Part shown: positions 56,912 through 64,000 of the stretch, in pieces
How the letters are laid out: each line of letters opens with the position of its first letter
Numbering within the stretch: position 1 is the first letter of the stretch
Source: Halobaculum limi
GTDB taxonomy: Archaea > Halobacteriota > Halobacteria > Halobacteriales > Haloferacaceae
Direction: 5' to 3'
Assembly (NCBI RefSeq): GCF_029490015.1
Contig: NZ_CP120468.1
Coordinates: 2,480,001-2,544,000 of the forward strand
DNA: 64,000 bases
The notes under the pieces: generated by a model
Database searches by the model: none
Told to the model about the DNA's origin: nothing
Seen by the model: only the letters and a program-made list of their open reading frames with translations
Position numbers and translations under genes: made by a program

Positions 56912-57559
56912 TCACGACAGCGTCGGTAACTCCCACTCGCCCCGCACTGCGAGGACGCGCAGGAGGAACACCCCGACCGCGACGCCGAGCGTGGCGGGCG
57001 CACCGACCACGCCCACCGCTCCGGCACCGACGTAGGCGACGCCGCCGAGGAGCGCGGGCGTCGCGTAGAAGTCCTCGCGGAGGACAGCGGGCGTCCGCGT
57101 GAGCAACAGATCAGAGAGACTGCCGCCGCCGACGCCGGTGAGCGTGGCCGTGACGACGACGCCGAACGCCGACAGGCCGGCGTCAAGGCCGACGGCCGCG
57201 CCGGAGGCGGCGAAGGCTGCGAGGCCGACCGCGTCGGCGACAAGGAACGCGGGGTGGTCCCGGACGCGGCCAGCGCTACCCGCGAGGAGCGTCGCGACCA
57301 CGAGACCGACGACCACGCCGACGAGGACGACGGCGACGTCGCCGGTCGACCGGAGCGCGGCGGGCACTCGCCCCACGAGAACGTCGCGGGTGATACCGCC
57401 GCCCAGCGCCGTGAGGACGCCGAGCGTGGCGACACCGAACGGATCGAGGCCGGCGTCTGCACCCTTGAGTGCGCCTGCGACGGCGAACGCGAGGAGGCCG
57501 ACGAGGTTCATCGCTGCGACCGCATCGGCGGGCGAGACTGCGGCCGCGGCCACGCTCAC
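56912..57559 (-). CDS. TRIC-type trimeric cation channel (UPF0126)
   Basis: A 215-residue protein with seven helices and two repeats: AVAGALKGADAGLDPFGVAT, then LTALGGGITRDVLVGRVP; and AASGAAVGLDAGLSAFGVVV, then LTGVGGGSLSDLLLTRTP. These are the paired glycine-rich repeats of prokaryotic TRIC channels for monovalent cations. It overlaps the SAM hydrolase gene by 4 bases. Confidence 0.9.
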   Translation of the reverse strand: MSVAAAAVSPADAVAAMNLVGLLAFAVAGALKGADAGLDPFGVATLGVLTALGGGITRDVLVGRVPAALRSTGDVAVVLVGVVVGLVVATLLAGSAGRVRDHPAFLVADAVGLAAFAASGAAVGLDAGLSAFGVVVTATLTGVGGGSLSDLLLTRTPAVLREDFYATPALLGGVAYVGAGAVGVVGAPATLGVAVGVFLLRVLAVRGEWELPTLS

Positions 57560-58377
57560 GCCGTCGGAATCGTCGCCTCGGTCGACTCCTCGAAGGAGAA
57601 CGTCACCGACCGACCGGGAGCCAAGTCGAACGCCTCGTCGCCGCGGCCCTGGTTCACGTCACACTCGACGAAGCCGTGACTGCCGACCGTCACCAGCGGG
57701 TCGTGTTTCGACACGTCGGCGAACGTGTCGACGACGGGCACCTCGCGGCGACCCACGGCTGTCTCGACGACGACTGTCTCGCCGCTGTGGCCCGCGAGGA
57801 ACTCGCCGGGAACGTTCGTCACGGTGTTGCCGAAGTCGTCGACGACGAGGACCTCCCCGAACGCCTGGGCTTCCTCGACGTGTGCATCGGGGAGGCGGTA
57901 GTCGTCGTAGTCGTCGACGCGCGAGAAGGCGTCGAGCGTCTCGATGGCGTCGACACCGACCTCGTGGACGCGAGCGGCGGCGGGTGCGAACACGTCGCGC
58001 CCGTGGAACGTGCTGGAGCGAGGGTCGTCGTCGTCGACGTCGAACACGTCGACGTCGTCGCGGTCAGCACCGTTCTCGGCGGCCAGCGCACGCGCCGGAG
58101 GGAGCAGACAGCCGTTGTCCGGACCGACCAGCGCGTGGTCACCAGCGCGGACACAGACTGCTGCGCGGTCGGTCCCGACACCGGGGTCGACGACGACGAG
58201 GTGGACGCCCGACGGGAACTCCGGGAGGACGAATCGAAGCCAGAAGGCGGCCGCTCGCGGGTCTCCTTGTGGGAGGTCGTGGGCGACGTCGACCAGGTCC
58301 GTGACGCCGTGCGAGCGGAGGACACCCTTCATCGCGGCGGGGTACGGCGAGCCGAAATCGGACGAAAGCGTCAACAT
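57556..58377 (-). CDS. SAM hydroxide adenosyltransferase (DUF62 family)
   Basis: A 273-residue enzyme: LTLSSDFGSPYPAAMKGVLR, VVDPGVGTDRAAVCVRAGDH, LVGPDNGCLLPPARAL, STFHGRDVFAPAAARV, and the C-terminal LVVDDFGNTVTNVPGEFL. Archaeal members hydrolyse S-adenosylmethionine to adenosine and methionine using a conserved Asp-Arg-His set. It sits between nadM (4 bases upstream) and the TRIC gene (overlap). Confidence 0.9.
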   Translation of the reverse strand: MLTLSSDFGSPYPAAMKGVLRSHGVTDLVDVAHDLPQGDPRAAAFWLRFVLPEFPSGVHLVVVDPGVGTDRAAVCVRAGDHALVGPDNGCLLPPARALAAENGADRDDVDVFDVDDDDPRSSTFHGRDVFAPAAARVHEVGVDAIETLDAFSRVDDYDDYRLPDAHVEEAQAFGEVLVVDDFGNTVTNVPGEFLAGHSGETVVVETAVGRREVPVVDTFADVSKHDPLVTVGSHGFVECDVNQGRGDEAFDLAPGRSVTFSFEESTEATIPTA

Positions 58378-58381
58378 TCGT

Positions 58382-58960
58382 TCAGGCGGGGTCGGGAGTG
58401 GAGCCGTTCGCGTCGGCGTCGTCGCCGGTGGAGCAGATACCGCGGTCGGCCCCGTTCGCGTCCGAGGAAGACACCTGTCGGATGCGGTCGACGCCGTCTA
58501 TCTCGTCGATGGTTTCCGCCACTTCGTCGGGGACGAGGTCGCGCCAGCCGTCACCGCGGATCATCCGCTCGCGGAGTTCGCTTCCCTCCAACACCTCTCG
58601 CCGGAACATCGGCGAAGAGCGTACCTCGACGCCCGCCTCTTCGAACAGGCGAACGACGAGCGGATTGTTGGAGTAGGCGACGTCGAACTGCGGACACATC
58701 GACTGGACGTGGCTCACCCACACGGAGTTGCGTTCGAGGTCTTCGATGGGAACCGCGTAGGTGGTGACGTCGAACTCCGAGAGTGCCTGGGTGACCATCA
58801 TCACGCGTTCTCCGGCGGTGAATGGGTTGCGCCGGGTGTGGGAGTCACCGGCCGACCCGATGCCGAGGACGAGTTCGTCGACGTCCTCGGCGATCTCCTC
58901 GACCATATGGTGGTGGCCGTTGTGGTACGGCTGGAACCGACCGATGTAGAACCCCCGCAT
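58382..58960 (-). CDS. nadM: Nicotinamide-nucleotide adenylyltransferase
   Basis: A 192-residue archaeal NMN adenylyltransferase making NAD. The nucleotidyltransferase motif is GFYIGRFQPYHNGHHHMVEE, followed by VLGIGSAGDSHTRRNPFTAGER; EVRSSPMFRREVLEGSELRE is the second substrate region. About 25 extra acidic residues end the protein. Its TATA box on the minus strand gives a leaderless start. Confidence 0.95.
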   Translation of the reverse strand: MRGFYIGRFQPYHNGHHHMVEEIAEDVDELVLGIGSAGDSHTRRNPFTAGERVMMVTQALSEFDVTTYAVPIEDLERNSVWVSHVQSMCPQFDVAYSNNPLVVRLFEEAGVEVRSSPMFRREVLEGSELRERMIRGDGWRDLVPDEVAETIDEIDGVDRIRQVSSSDANGADRGICSTGDDADANGSTPDPA

Positions 58961-58982
58961 ACGAGACCGTATCTCGCGGCGA

Positions 58983-58991
58983 GTTTAAAAG
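58983..58991 (-). promoter_or_regulatory. TATA box of the nadM operon
   Basis: On the minus strand this reads CTTTTAAAC, centred 27 bases before the nadM ATG at 58960. Confidence 0.7.
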
Positions 58992-59082
58992 CCCGGCGAG
59001 TCCCCCTGCCGCGCGTGTTCGTTGGGTTCGGCCCCGCTCGTGAGTGTTCTCACGAGAGCGCGAGCCGTTCACGGGGGGAGAA

Positions 59083-59092
59083 AGTATATGAA
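59083..59092 (+). promoter_or_regulatory. TATA box of lonB
   Basis: AGTATATGAA lies 35-44 bases before the lonB ATG at 59127, giving a leader of about 10-15 bases. It is divergent from the nadM promoter within 166 bases. Confidence 0.65.
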
Positions 59093-59126
59093 TTGAGGAA
59101 CCCTGATTATCAGTAGCGACGATTCT

Positions 59127-61247
59127 ATGAGCAACGACAGAACCGACAGCCGGGAGGACGACGAGGTCCTCGATCACGAGGACGACCCCGTCGTCGACGA
59201 TCCTGGGTCTAACGGCGCGGGCGAGTCGCCACCTGGCGGCCGCTCGGTCGGAGCGGCGAACGAGCCCTCCGACGAGGACGCCGACATCGACGACCTGGGG
59301 AGCGACGTCAAGATCGACGCCGAGATCGACGAGGACGCGGAAGATGAACTCCTCGGCGGCCTCCAGATCGACTCGACCGACGACATCGAGGTCCCCGACC
59401 GGCTCGTGGATCAGGTGATCGGGCAGGAACACGCCCGCGACGTGGTGATGAAGGCGGCCAAGCAGCGCCGTCACGTGATGATGATCGGCTCGCCCGGGAC
59501 GGGCAAGTCGATGCTCGCGAAGGCGATGTCTGAACTCCTCCCGAAAGAGGAGTTGCAGGACGTCCTCGTGTACCACAACCCCGACGACGGCAACAACCCC
59601 AAGGTGCGGACGGTTCCCGCCGGAAAGGGTGAGCAGATCGTCGAGGCGCACAAAGAGGAGGCACGCAAGCGCAACCAGATGCGCTCGTTCCTCATGTGGA
59701 TCATCATCGCGGTGGTGCTGGGCTACTCGCTGCTCGTCGTGAGCAACGTGCTGCTCGGCATCCTCGCGGCGGGTATCATCTACCTCGCGTTCCGCTACGG
59801 CTCGCGCGGCAGCGACTCGATGATTCCGAACCTGCTGGTGAACAACGCCGACGAGAAGTCCGCCCCGTTCGAGGACGCGACGGGCGCACACGCCGGTGCG
59901 CTGCTGGGCGACGTCCGTCACGACCCGTTCCAGTCCGGTGGGATGGAGACGCCGAGCCACGACCGCGTCGAGGCCGGCGCGATCCACAAGGCGAACAAGG
60001 GCGTCCTGTTCATCGACGAGATCAACACCCTCGACATCCGCTCACAGCAGAAGCTGATGACGGCGATTCAGGAGGGCGAGTTCTCCATCACCGGCCAGTC
60101 CGAGCGCTCCTCGGGCGCGATGGTCCAGACGGAACCAGTCCCGACGGACTTCATCATGATCGCGGCGGGGAACCTCGACGCGATGGAGAACATGCACCCC
60201 GCGCTGCGCTCGCGCATCAAGGGGTACGGGTACGAGGTGTACATGGACGACACCATCGACGACACGCCCGAGATGCGCCGCAAGTACGCGCGCTTCGTGG
60301 CCCAGGAGGTCGCGAAAGACGGCCGTCTGCCCGCGTTCGACGACGAGGCCATCGAGGAGGTCATCCTCGAAGCCCGTCGTCGCGCCGGGCGGAAGGGCCA
60401 CCTCACGCTCGAACTGCGGAATCTCGGTGGTCTCGTCCGCGTGTCGGGCGACATCGCCCGCTCGCAGGACGCGGCGGTCGTCACGCGTGAACACGTGCTC
60501 GAAGCGAAGGGCCGCTCGCGCTCCATCGAACAGCAACTCGCGGACGACTACATCGAGCGCCGCAAGGACTACGAACTGCAGGTCTCCGACGGCTACGAGG
60601 TCGGCCGCGTCAACGGCCTCGCCGTGATGGGCGAGGACTCCGGGATTATGCTCCCGGTGATGGCCGAAGTCACGCCCTCGCAAGGGCCCGGCCAAGTCAT
60701 CGCCACCGGCCAACTGCAGGAGATGGCCGAGGAGGCCGTCCAGAACGTCTCGGCGATCATCAAGAAGTTCTCTGACGAGGACATCACCGAGAAAGACATC
60801 CACATCCAGTTCGTCCAGACGGGCGGCAGCGGCGTCGACGGGGACAGCGCGTCCATCACCGTCGCCACCGCCGTCATCTCCGCGCTGGAGAACGTGGGCG
60901 TCGACCAGAGCCTCGCGATGACCGGGTCGCTGTCGGTCCGCGGCGACGTGCTCCCGGTCGGCGGCGTCACCCACAAGATCGAGGCCGCCGCCAAGTCCGG
61001 CTGTACCCGCGTCATCATCCCGAAGGCCAACGAGCAGGACGTGATGATCGAAGACGAGTACAAGGAGATGGTCGAGATCATCCCCGTCGAGCACATCTCG
61101 GAGGTGCTCGACATCGCGCTGGAAGGCGAGGCCGAGAAGGACTCGCTCGTCGACCGCCTCAAGAGCATCACCGGCTCCGCGCTGGAGAAGACCGGCGAGG
61201 GCGCTGGTACCGGCACCGGCGGCCCGACCAGTCCCAGCCCACAGTAA
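59127..61247 (+). CDS. lonB: Membrane-bound ATP-dependent protease LonB
   Basis: A 706-residue protease. The acidic N-terminus (1-90) is followed by the AAA+ domain with Walker A IGSPGTGKSM (Lys127) and Walker B VLFIDEINTLD. Two membrane helices at about 188-223 are inserted between them (LMWIIIAVVLGYSLLVVSNV, then LLGILAAGIIYLAF). The protease domain carries Ser574 in GDSAS and Lys617 in THKIEAA, 43 residues apart as in Escherichia coli Lon and Archaeoglobus LonB. LonB degrades membrane and regulatory proteins; in Haloferax it controls phytoene synthase and carotenoids. Confidence 0.96.
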   Translation: MSNDRTDSREDDEVLDHEDDPVVDDPGSNGAGESPPGGRSVGAANEPSDEDADIDDLGSDVKIDAEIDEDAEDELLGGLQIDSTDDIEVPDRLVDQVIGQEHARDVVMKAAKQRRHVMMIGSPGTGKSMLAKAMSELLPKEELQDVLVYHNPDDGNNPKVRTVPAGKGEQIVEAHKEEARKRNQMRSFLMWIIIAVVLGYSLLVVSNVLLGILAAGIIYLAFRYGSRGSDSMIPNLLVNNADEKSAPFEDATGAHAGALLGDVRHDPFQSGGMETPSHDRVEAGAIHKANKGVLFIDEINTLDIRSQQKLMTAIQEGEFSITGQSERSSGAMVQTEPVPTDFIMIAAGNLDAMENMHPALRSRIKGYGYEVYMDDTIDDTPEMRRKYARFVAQEVAKDGRLPAFDDEAIEEVILEARRRAGRKGHLTLELRNLGGLVRVSGDIARSQDAAVVTREHVLEAKGRSRSIEQQLADDYIERRKDYELQVSDGYEVGRVNGLAVMGEDSGIMLPVMAEVTPSQGPGQVIATGQLQEMAEEAVQNVSAIIKKFSDEDITEKDIHIQFVQTGGSGVDGDSASITVATAVISALENVGVDQSLAMTGSLSVRGDVLPVGGVTHKIEAAAKSGCTRVIIPKANEQDVMIEDEYKEMVEIIPVEHISEVLDIALEGEAEKDSLVDRLKSITGSALEKTGEGAGTGTGGPTSPSPQ

Positions 61248-61259
61248 CGAACCCACGCC

Positions 61260-62069
61260 GTGACGCGCTGGACCGCGTTCGCGGCGCTTTCGACCGTCGT
61301 CCTCTTCTTACTGCTCGGACTCGCACGCCTCTCGCAGGCGCAGTTTTCATCCGCCACAGAGCCGCAGGCTCGCACCGCCGAGCGAGCGCCCGAAGCACCA
61401 GCCGCTCTCGACGGACCGTCGTATCACCCCGCCCTCGACCACGACCCCGGACTCGCGTCACCCGAGCGTAGTCCCGTCGCCGCCGCGGAGGCGGAGGCGT
61501 CGATGTCGGCAGGGGCGCTGCTCGCGAACGTTGCGCTCTCACAGGGCGTGTTCGGGGCGATGCTCGTCGCCGCCGCGGTGTGGGCGAACGTTCCCCTTGC
61601 CGCGTTCGGCGTCGGAAGAGTGACGACGACTCATCTCGCAGTCGGTGTCGGACTCGGCGTCCTCTTGTGGGTCGCGAGCGAGGCCGCCGGGCGCGTCGCT
61701 GAGCGATTCGGCGTCGCGGTGAACGAACGGATGCGCGGTGCACTCGCCCCCGACAGCGTCGGCGGGTGGGTGGTATTGCTGACGCTCGTGTTGCCGACGG
61801 TCGCAGTGTTCGAGGAACTCCTCTTCCGGGGAGTGCTGGTGGGCGCGATGGCGACCGGGTTCGGCCTCTCGCCGTGGCTGCTGGCAGTGGGGTCGTCGGT
61901 GGCGTTCGCGGTCGGGCACGGCGCACAGGGGCGCGCGGGTATCGTCGCTACCGGGGTGCTGGGGTTCGTCCTCGCGGCGGCGTTCGTCCTGACAGACAGT
62001 CTCACCGTCGTCGTCGTCGCCCACTACCTCGTGAACGCGCTGGTGTTTCTCGTCCACGAGCGTCCGTGA
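61260..62069 (+). CDS. CPBP-family intramembrane protease
   Basis: A 269-residue membrane protein with about seven helices, the first near the N-terminus. The CPBP/Abi signature is FEELLFRGVLVGAMATGFG (EExxxR) near residue 182 and LTVVVVAHYLVNALVF (HxxxN) near the end, matching the glutamic intramembrane proteases. The GTG start follows lonB by 12 bases, so the two are likely one transcript with related protein-turnover roles. Confidence 0.87.
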   Translation: MTRWTAFAALSTVVLFLLLGLARLSQAQFSSATEPQARTAERAPEAPAALDGPSYHPALDHDPGLASPERSPVAAAEAEASMSAGALLANVALSQGVFGAMLVAAAVWANVPLAAFGVGRVTTTHLAVGVGLGVLLWVASEAAGRVAERFGVAVNERMRGALAPDSVGGWVVLLTLVLPTVAVFEELLFRGVLVGAMATGFGLSPWLLAVGSSVAFAVGHGAQGRAGIVATGVLGFVLAAAFVLTDSLTVVVVAHYLVNALVFLVHERP

Positions 62070-62144
62070 GGTCCCGAACGAGGCTCGCGCGTGCAGGTCG
62101 ATTCCGGCGGTAGTTCTTTCTCACGTCGTCGCCGCGGTACTGGT

Positions 62145-62576
62145 ATGAGTGACCGCCTGCAACACGCGTGGGAGATGGCCGAGGAGGCAGAAGAACACGT
62201 CGAGGTGATCTCTGTCGAGGAGGCACACGACGAGTGGACCGCCCTCCGTGACGACGACACGGACACGATATTTCTCGACGTGCGCGACGTACGCGAACGG
62301 TGGATCGAAGGTGCGATTCCCGACGACGCGCACGCACCGCGGGGGATGCTGGAGTTCTGGGCCGACCCCGAGACGACGTACTACCGCGACTACTTCCAGA
62401 CCGACCAGCGGTTCGTCTGTTACTGCAACGAGGGCGGTCGCTCGGCGTTAGCGGCGAACGTGTTGCAGGAGATGGGATTCGAGGACGTCGCGCACGTCGC
62501 CGGCGGCTTCACCGCGTGGCAGGACGCGGGGTACGACCAAGCGGCCGTCGACCAACCGGACTACTCGGATCGGTAA
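62145..62576 (+). CDS. Rhodanese-like sulfurtransferase
   Basis: A 143-residue single-domain rhodanese: ISVEEAHDEWTALRDDDTDT, FLDVRDVRERWIEGAIPD, the active loop CYCNEGGRSALAA (Cys followed by NEGGRS) and DVAHVAGGFTAWQDAGY. The N-terminal extension LQHAWEMAEEAEEHVEVI is typical. It moves sulfane sulfur; the acceptor is unknown. Confidence 0.92.
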   Translation: MSDRLQHAWEMAEEAEEHVEVISVEEAHDEWTALRDDDTDTIFLDVRDVRERWIEGAIPDDAHAPRGMLEFWADPETTYYRDYFQTDQRFVCYCNEGGRSALAANVLQEMGFEDVAHVAGGFTAWQDAGYDQAAVDQPDYSDR

Positions 62577-62597
62577 GGACGCTCGGCGAGGCGCACG

Positions 62598-63089
62598 TCA
62601 GTTGGCGCGGATGCCCTCGATGTCGCGGAGTCGCTCGGCAACGTCGGGCGGCGTCGCCCCCTCGACGCCGCGCACGCGGTGGTCGGGGACGATGATCGGA
62701 AGCGGGTTCTCGCGGAGGGCGGTACGCGCCGTCTGCAGGTCGTCTTCGTCCTCGTGGTCGAGACCAGAAGTCATCCGCACGACTAGCTCCAGGTCGGCCT
62801 CGTCGCCGTAGGGGACGTTCCGGACAGACTCCAGCACCTCACGCTGGTCTGTGGGAACGGTGATGGCGACGGCGACGTCGCCGAAGTCGTCTTCAGCACC
62901 GGTGAGATACTCGTGGAGGCGGTCGAGCAGCGAGTGAACGCCGTTAGCGTCGTCGGGGAGCGTCTCGGGGAACGACACGGAGATGATCCGTCCGCTCGCC
63001 GTTCCGACCTCGATCGGTCGCCCGATGGCGTCGAACTCGCGGCCGAACACGCCCGTATCACCAAGCCCGCCGTCGGTTCTCACAGTCAT
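62598..63089 (-). CDS. MGMT-like protein lacking the methyl-acceptor cysteine
   Basis: A 163-residue protein. The C-terminal half is methylguanine-DNA-methyltransferase-like: DLQTARTALRENPLPIIVPD, HRVRGVEGATPPDV. The diagnostic PCHRV is PDHRV here, Asp136 in place of Cys. The N-terminal half (VFGREFDAIGRPIEVGTASG) is compatible with the MGMT N-domain. It cannot transfer alkyl groups in the usual way. It may act like alkyltransferase-like proteins that flag lesions. The ATG at 63089 is chosen; the frame is open upstream. Confidence 0.8.
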   Translation of the reverse strand: MTVRTDGGLGDTGVFGREFDAIGRPIEVGTASGRIISVSFPETLPDDANGVHSLLDRLHEYLTGAEDDFGDVAVAITVPTDQREVLESVRNVPYGDEADLELVVRMTSGLDHEDEDDLQTARTALRENPLPIIVPDHRVRGVEGATPPDVAERLRDIEGIRAN

Positions 63090-63168
63090 ACACGAACGAA
63101 CGCCCCGCCGAGGTTTCAATCCCGCGAGGGGACGCCGCTCCCGCGAGCGCAGCCGCCAACGACGCAAC

Positions 63169-63177
63169 TCTTTTGTG
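63169..63177 (+). promoter_or_regulatory. Probable TATA box of trpC
   Basis: TCTTTTGTG is 26-34 bases before the ATG at 63203. Confidence 0.5.
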
Positions 63178-63202
63178 CGAAACAATCCACCGATGTACAT
63201 AG

Positions 63203-64000
63203 ATGAACACTCAATCGGAGGAACTCGCACCGGCGGTGCGCTCCATCCTCGACGCGGCGGCGGAGCGACCCGGCGGAGACGAGCGCCTGTCGGTGGAGGC
63301 GCAGTCGCTCCCCGACGCGTTCGCGCGTGCGGAGGCCGAGGGACGGGTCCCCGTCATCGCGGAGGTGAAGCCGACGAGTCCGACGACTCAGGGAGAACGG
63401 TCGGACGATCCCGTGGAGTTGGCCGAGGCGATGGTCGACGGCGGCGCGGCAGCGCTGTCGGTGTTGACCGAACCGGACCACTTCGACGGCTCCGTGGAGA
63501 ACCTCGAACGGATCCGCGAGGCCGTCGACGTGCCCGTGTTGCGCAAAGATTTCGTCGTGCGTGAGGACCAACTCGACGCCGTCGAGGCGGACCTGGTCTT
63601 GCTCATCGCGCGGTTCGTCGGCGACGACCTGGCGGCCCTCGTCGACGCGGCCCGCGACCGAGGCTTCCAGCCACTCGTCGAGGTCCACACCGCAGACGAA
63701 CTCGCGGCGGCCCTTGACGCCGGAGCCGACATCGTCGGCGTGAACAACCGTGACCTCGCGAAGTTGGAGGTGGACCTCTCGACGTTCGAGACGGTCGCAC
63801 CCGAGGTTCCGGAGGACGTGACACTCATCGCGGAGTCGGGCATCTCGACGCCGGCGGACGCACGGCGGATGCGCGCGGCGGGCGCGGACGGTCTGCTCAT
63901 CGGGTCGGCAATTATGGACGCGGAGGGGACCGACGAAGCCGGGACCGGCGGCGACGTGACCGCCAACACCCGGCGATTTACGTCTGCGGAGTCGGAGGGA
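63203..64000 (+). CDS. trpC: Indole-3-glycerol phosphate synthase, C-terminus cut by the window edge
   Basis: The frame runs 266 codons to the right edge without a stop. Active-site elements of TrpC are in order: [15 protein letters not shown] (Glu, Lys), [20 protein letters not shown] (Lys), [11 protein letters not shown] (Glu), [16 protein letters not shown] (Asn) and [20 protein letters not shown] (Glu). It closes the indole ring in tryptophan synthesis. trpB and trpA are expected beyond the edge, as in other haloarchaea. The protein is nearly complete (the family is about 250-265 residues). Confidence 0.94.
   Translation, partial: MNTQSEELAPAVRSILDAAAERPGGDERLSVEAQSLPDAFARAEAEGRVPVIAEVKPTSPTTQGERSDDPVELAEAMVDGGAAALSVLTEPDHFDGSVENLERIREAVDVPVLRKDFVVREDQLDAVEADLVLLIARFVGDDLAALVDAARDRGFQPLVEVHTADELAAALDAGADIVGVNNRDLAKLEVDLSTFETVAPEVPEDVTLIAESGISTPADARRMRAAGADGLLIGSAIMDAEGTDEAGTGGDVTANTRRFTSAESEG

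Noticed and set aside
60042-61256. Minus-strand frame of 404 codons over lonB
   Set aside because: It is antisense to the LonB protease domain with intact Ser/Lys dyad; composition is typical of a shadow frame.
1-64000. Search for CRISPR arrays, tRNA/rRNA genes, complete insertion sequences and attachment repeats
   Set aside because: No regular 25-40 base repeats, cloverleaf-like segments with CCA-type ends, transposase motifs or long flanking direct repeats were noticed by reading; a dedicated tool could still find weak cases.

Overview
The window looks like the chromosome of a halophilic archaeon (class Halobacteria; probably a Haloferacales-type genus, but I cannot name the species). The evidence is high GC with strong G/C third positions, very acidic proteins, dense gene packing with 1-8 base overlaps, leaderless-type promoters (a T/A-rich box about 27-30 bases before many start codons), bacterioruberin carotenoid genes, LonB, a group II chaperonin, the end of an archaeal spc ribosomal operon, and many families I know only from haloarchaea. 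No tRNA, rRNA, CRISPR array or intact transposon was found. No gene-free stretch exceeds 300 bases. The largest are about 230 bases (52762-52991) and 221 bases (10856-11076).

Layout. 1-4545: end of the spc operon (L32e, L19e, L18, S5, L30, L15), then secY with its own promoter. 4631-7675: a small DUF7511-type gene, then an operon of a 35-residue microprotein, a UspA protein and an APC permease carrying two UspA domains. 7781-18683: a prolyl oligopeptidase, regulators, hydrolases, secreted or surface proteins (one with a PGF-CTERM tail), a TIGR00300 enzyme, a ZIP transporter and a sulfite-oxidase-like molybdoenzyme. 18784-23431: a zinc-finger microprotein, crtB, and the convergent crtD-lyeJ-cruF operon for C50 bacterioruberin. 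23591-26641: an SDR enzyme, an EMC3/DUF106 insertase-like protein, adenylate kinase and a small hypothetical. 26672-32650: small membrane proteins, a GNAT enzyme, gatD, an ArsR-type regulator and a divergent DUF1405 pair.

32679-44314: an enolase-superfamily protein, a solitary sugar-ABC permease, a DUF6293 regulator, a sodium:solute symporter with its DUF3311 partner, a glucosyl-3-phosphoglycerate-synthase-like enzyme, a Nudix CoA pyrophosphatase, three tandem tiny membrane proteins ending in SYV, a DUF7388-type protein behind a short upstream reading frame, an APH-type kinase, and a creatininase/FAD-oxidase pair. 44333-54256: Hsp20, a base-composition-mosaic DUF429 gene, a holin-like protein, a radical SAM/metallo-beta-lactamase pair, a YkgJ protein, a TRAM protein, a methyltransferase, a PPOX protein, a winged-helix regulator and a GT2 glycosyltransferase. 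54269-64000: an amidohydrolase lacking metal ligands, thermosome, the nadM-SAM hydrolase-TRIC operon, lonB with a CPBP protease, a rhodanese, an MGMT-like protein without its cysteine, and the start of trpC.

No single unmistakable new system stands out. The best leads are short genes that standard length cut-offs miss (4909-5016, 27288-27434, 39610-40178 and the upstream frame at 40284) and enzymes with replaced catalytic residues (62598-63089, 54269-55102).
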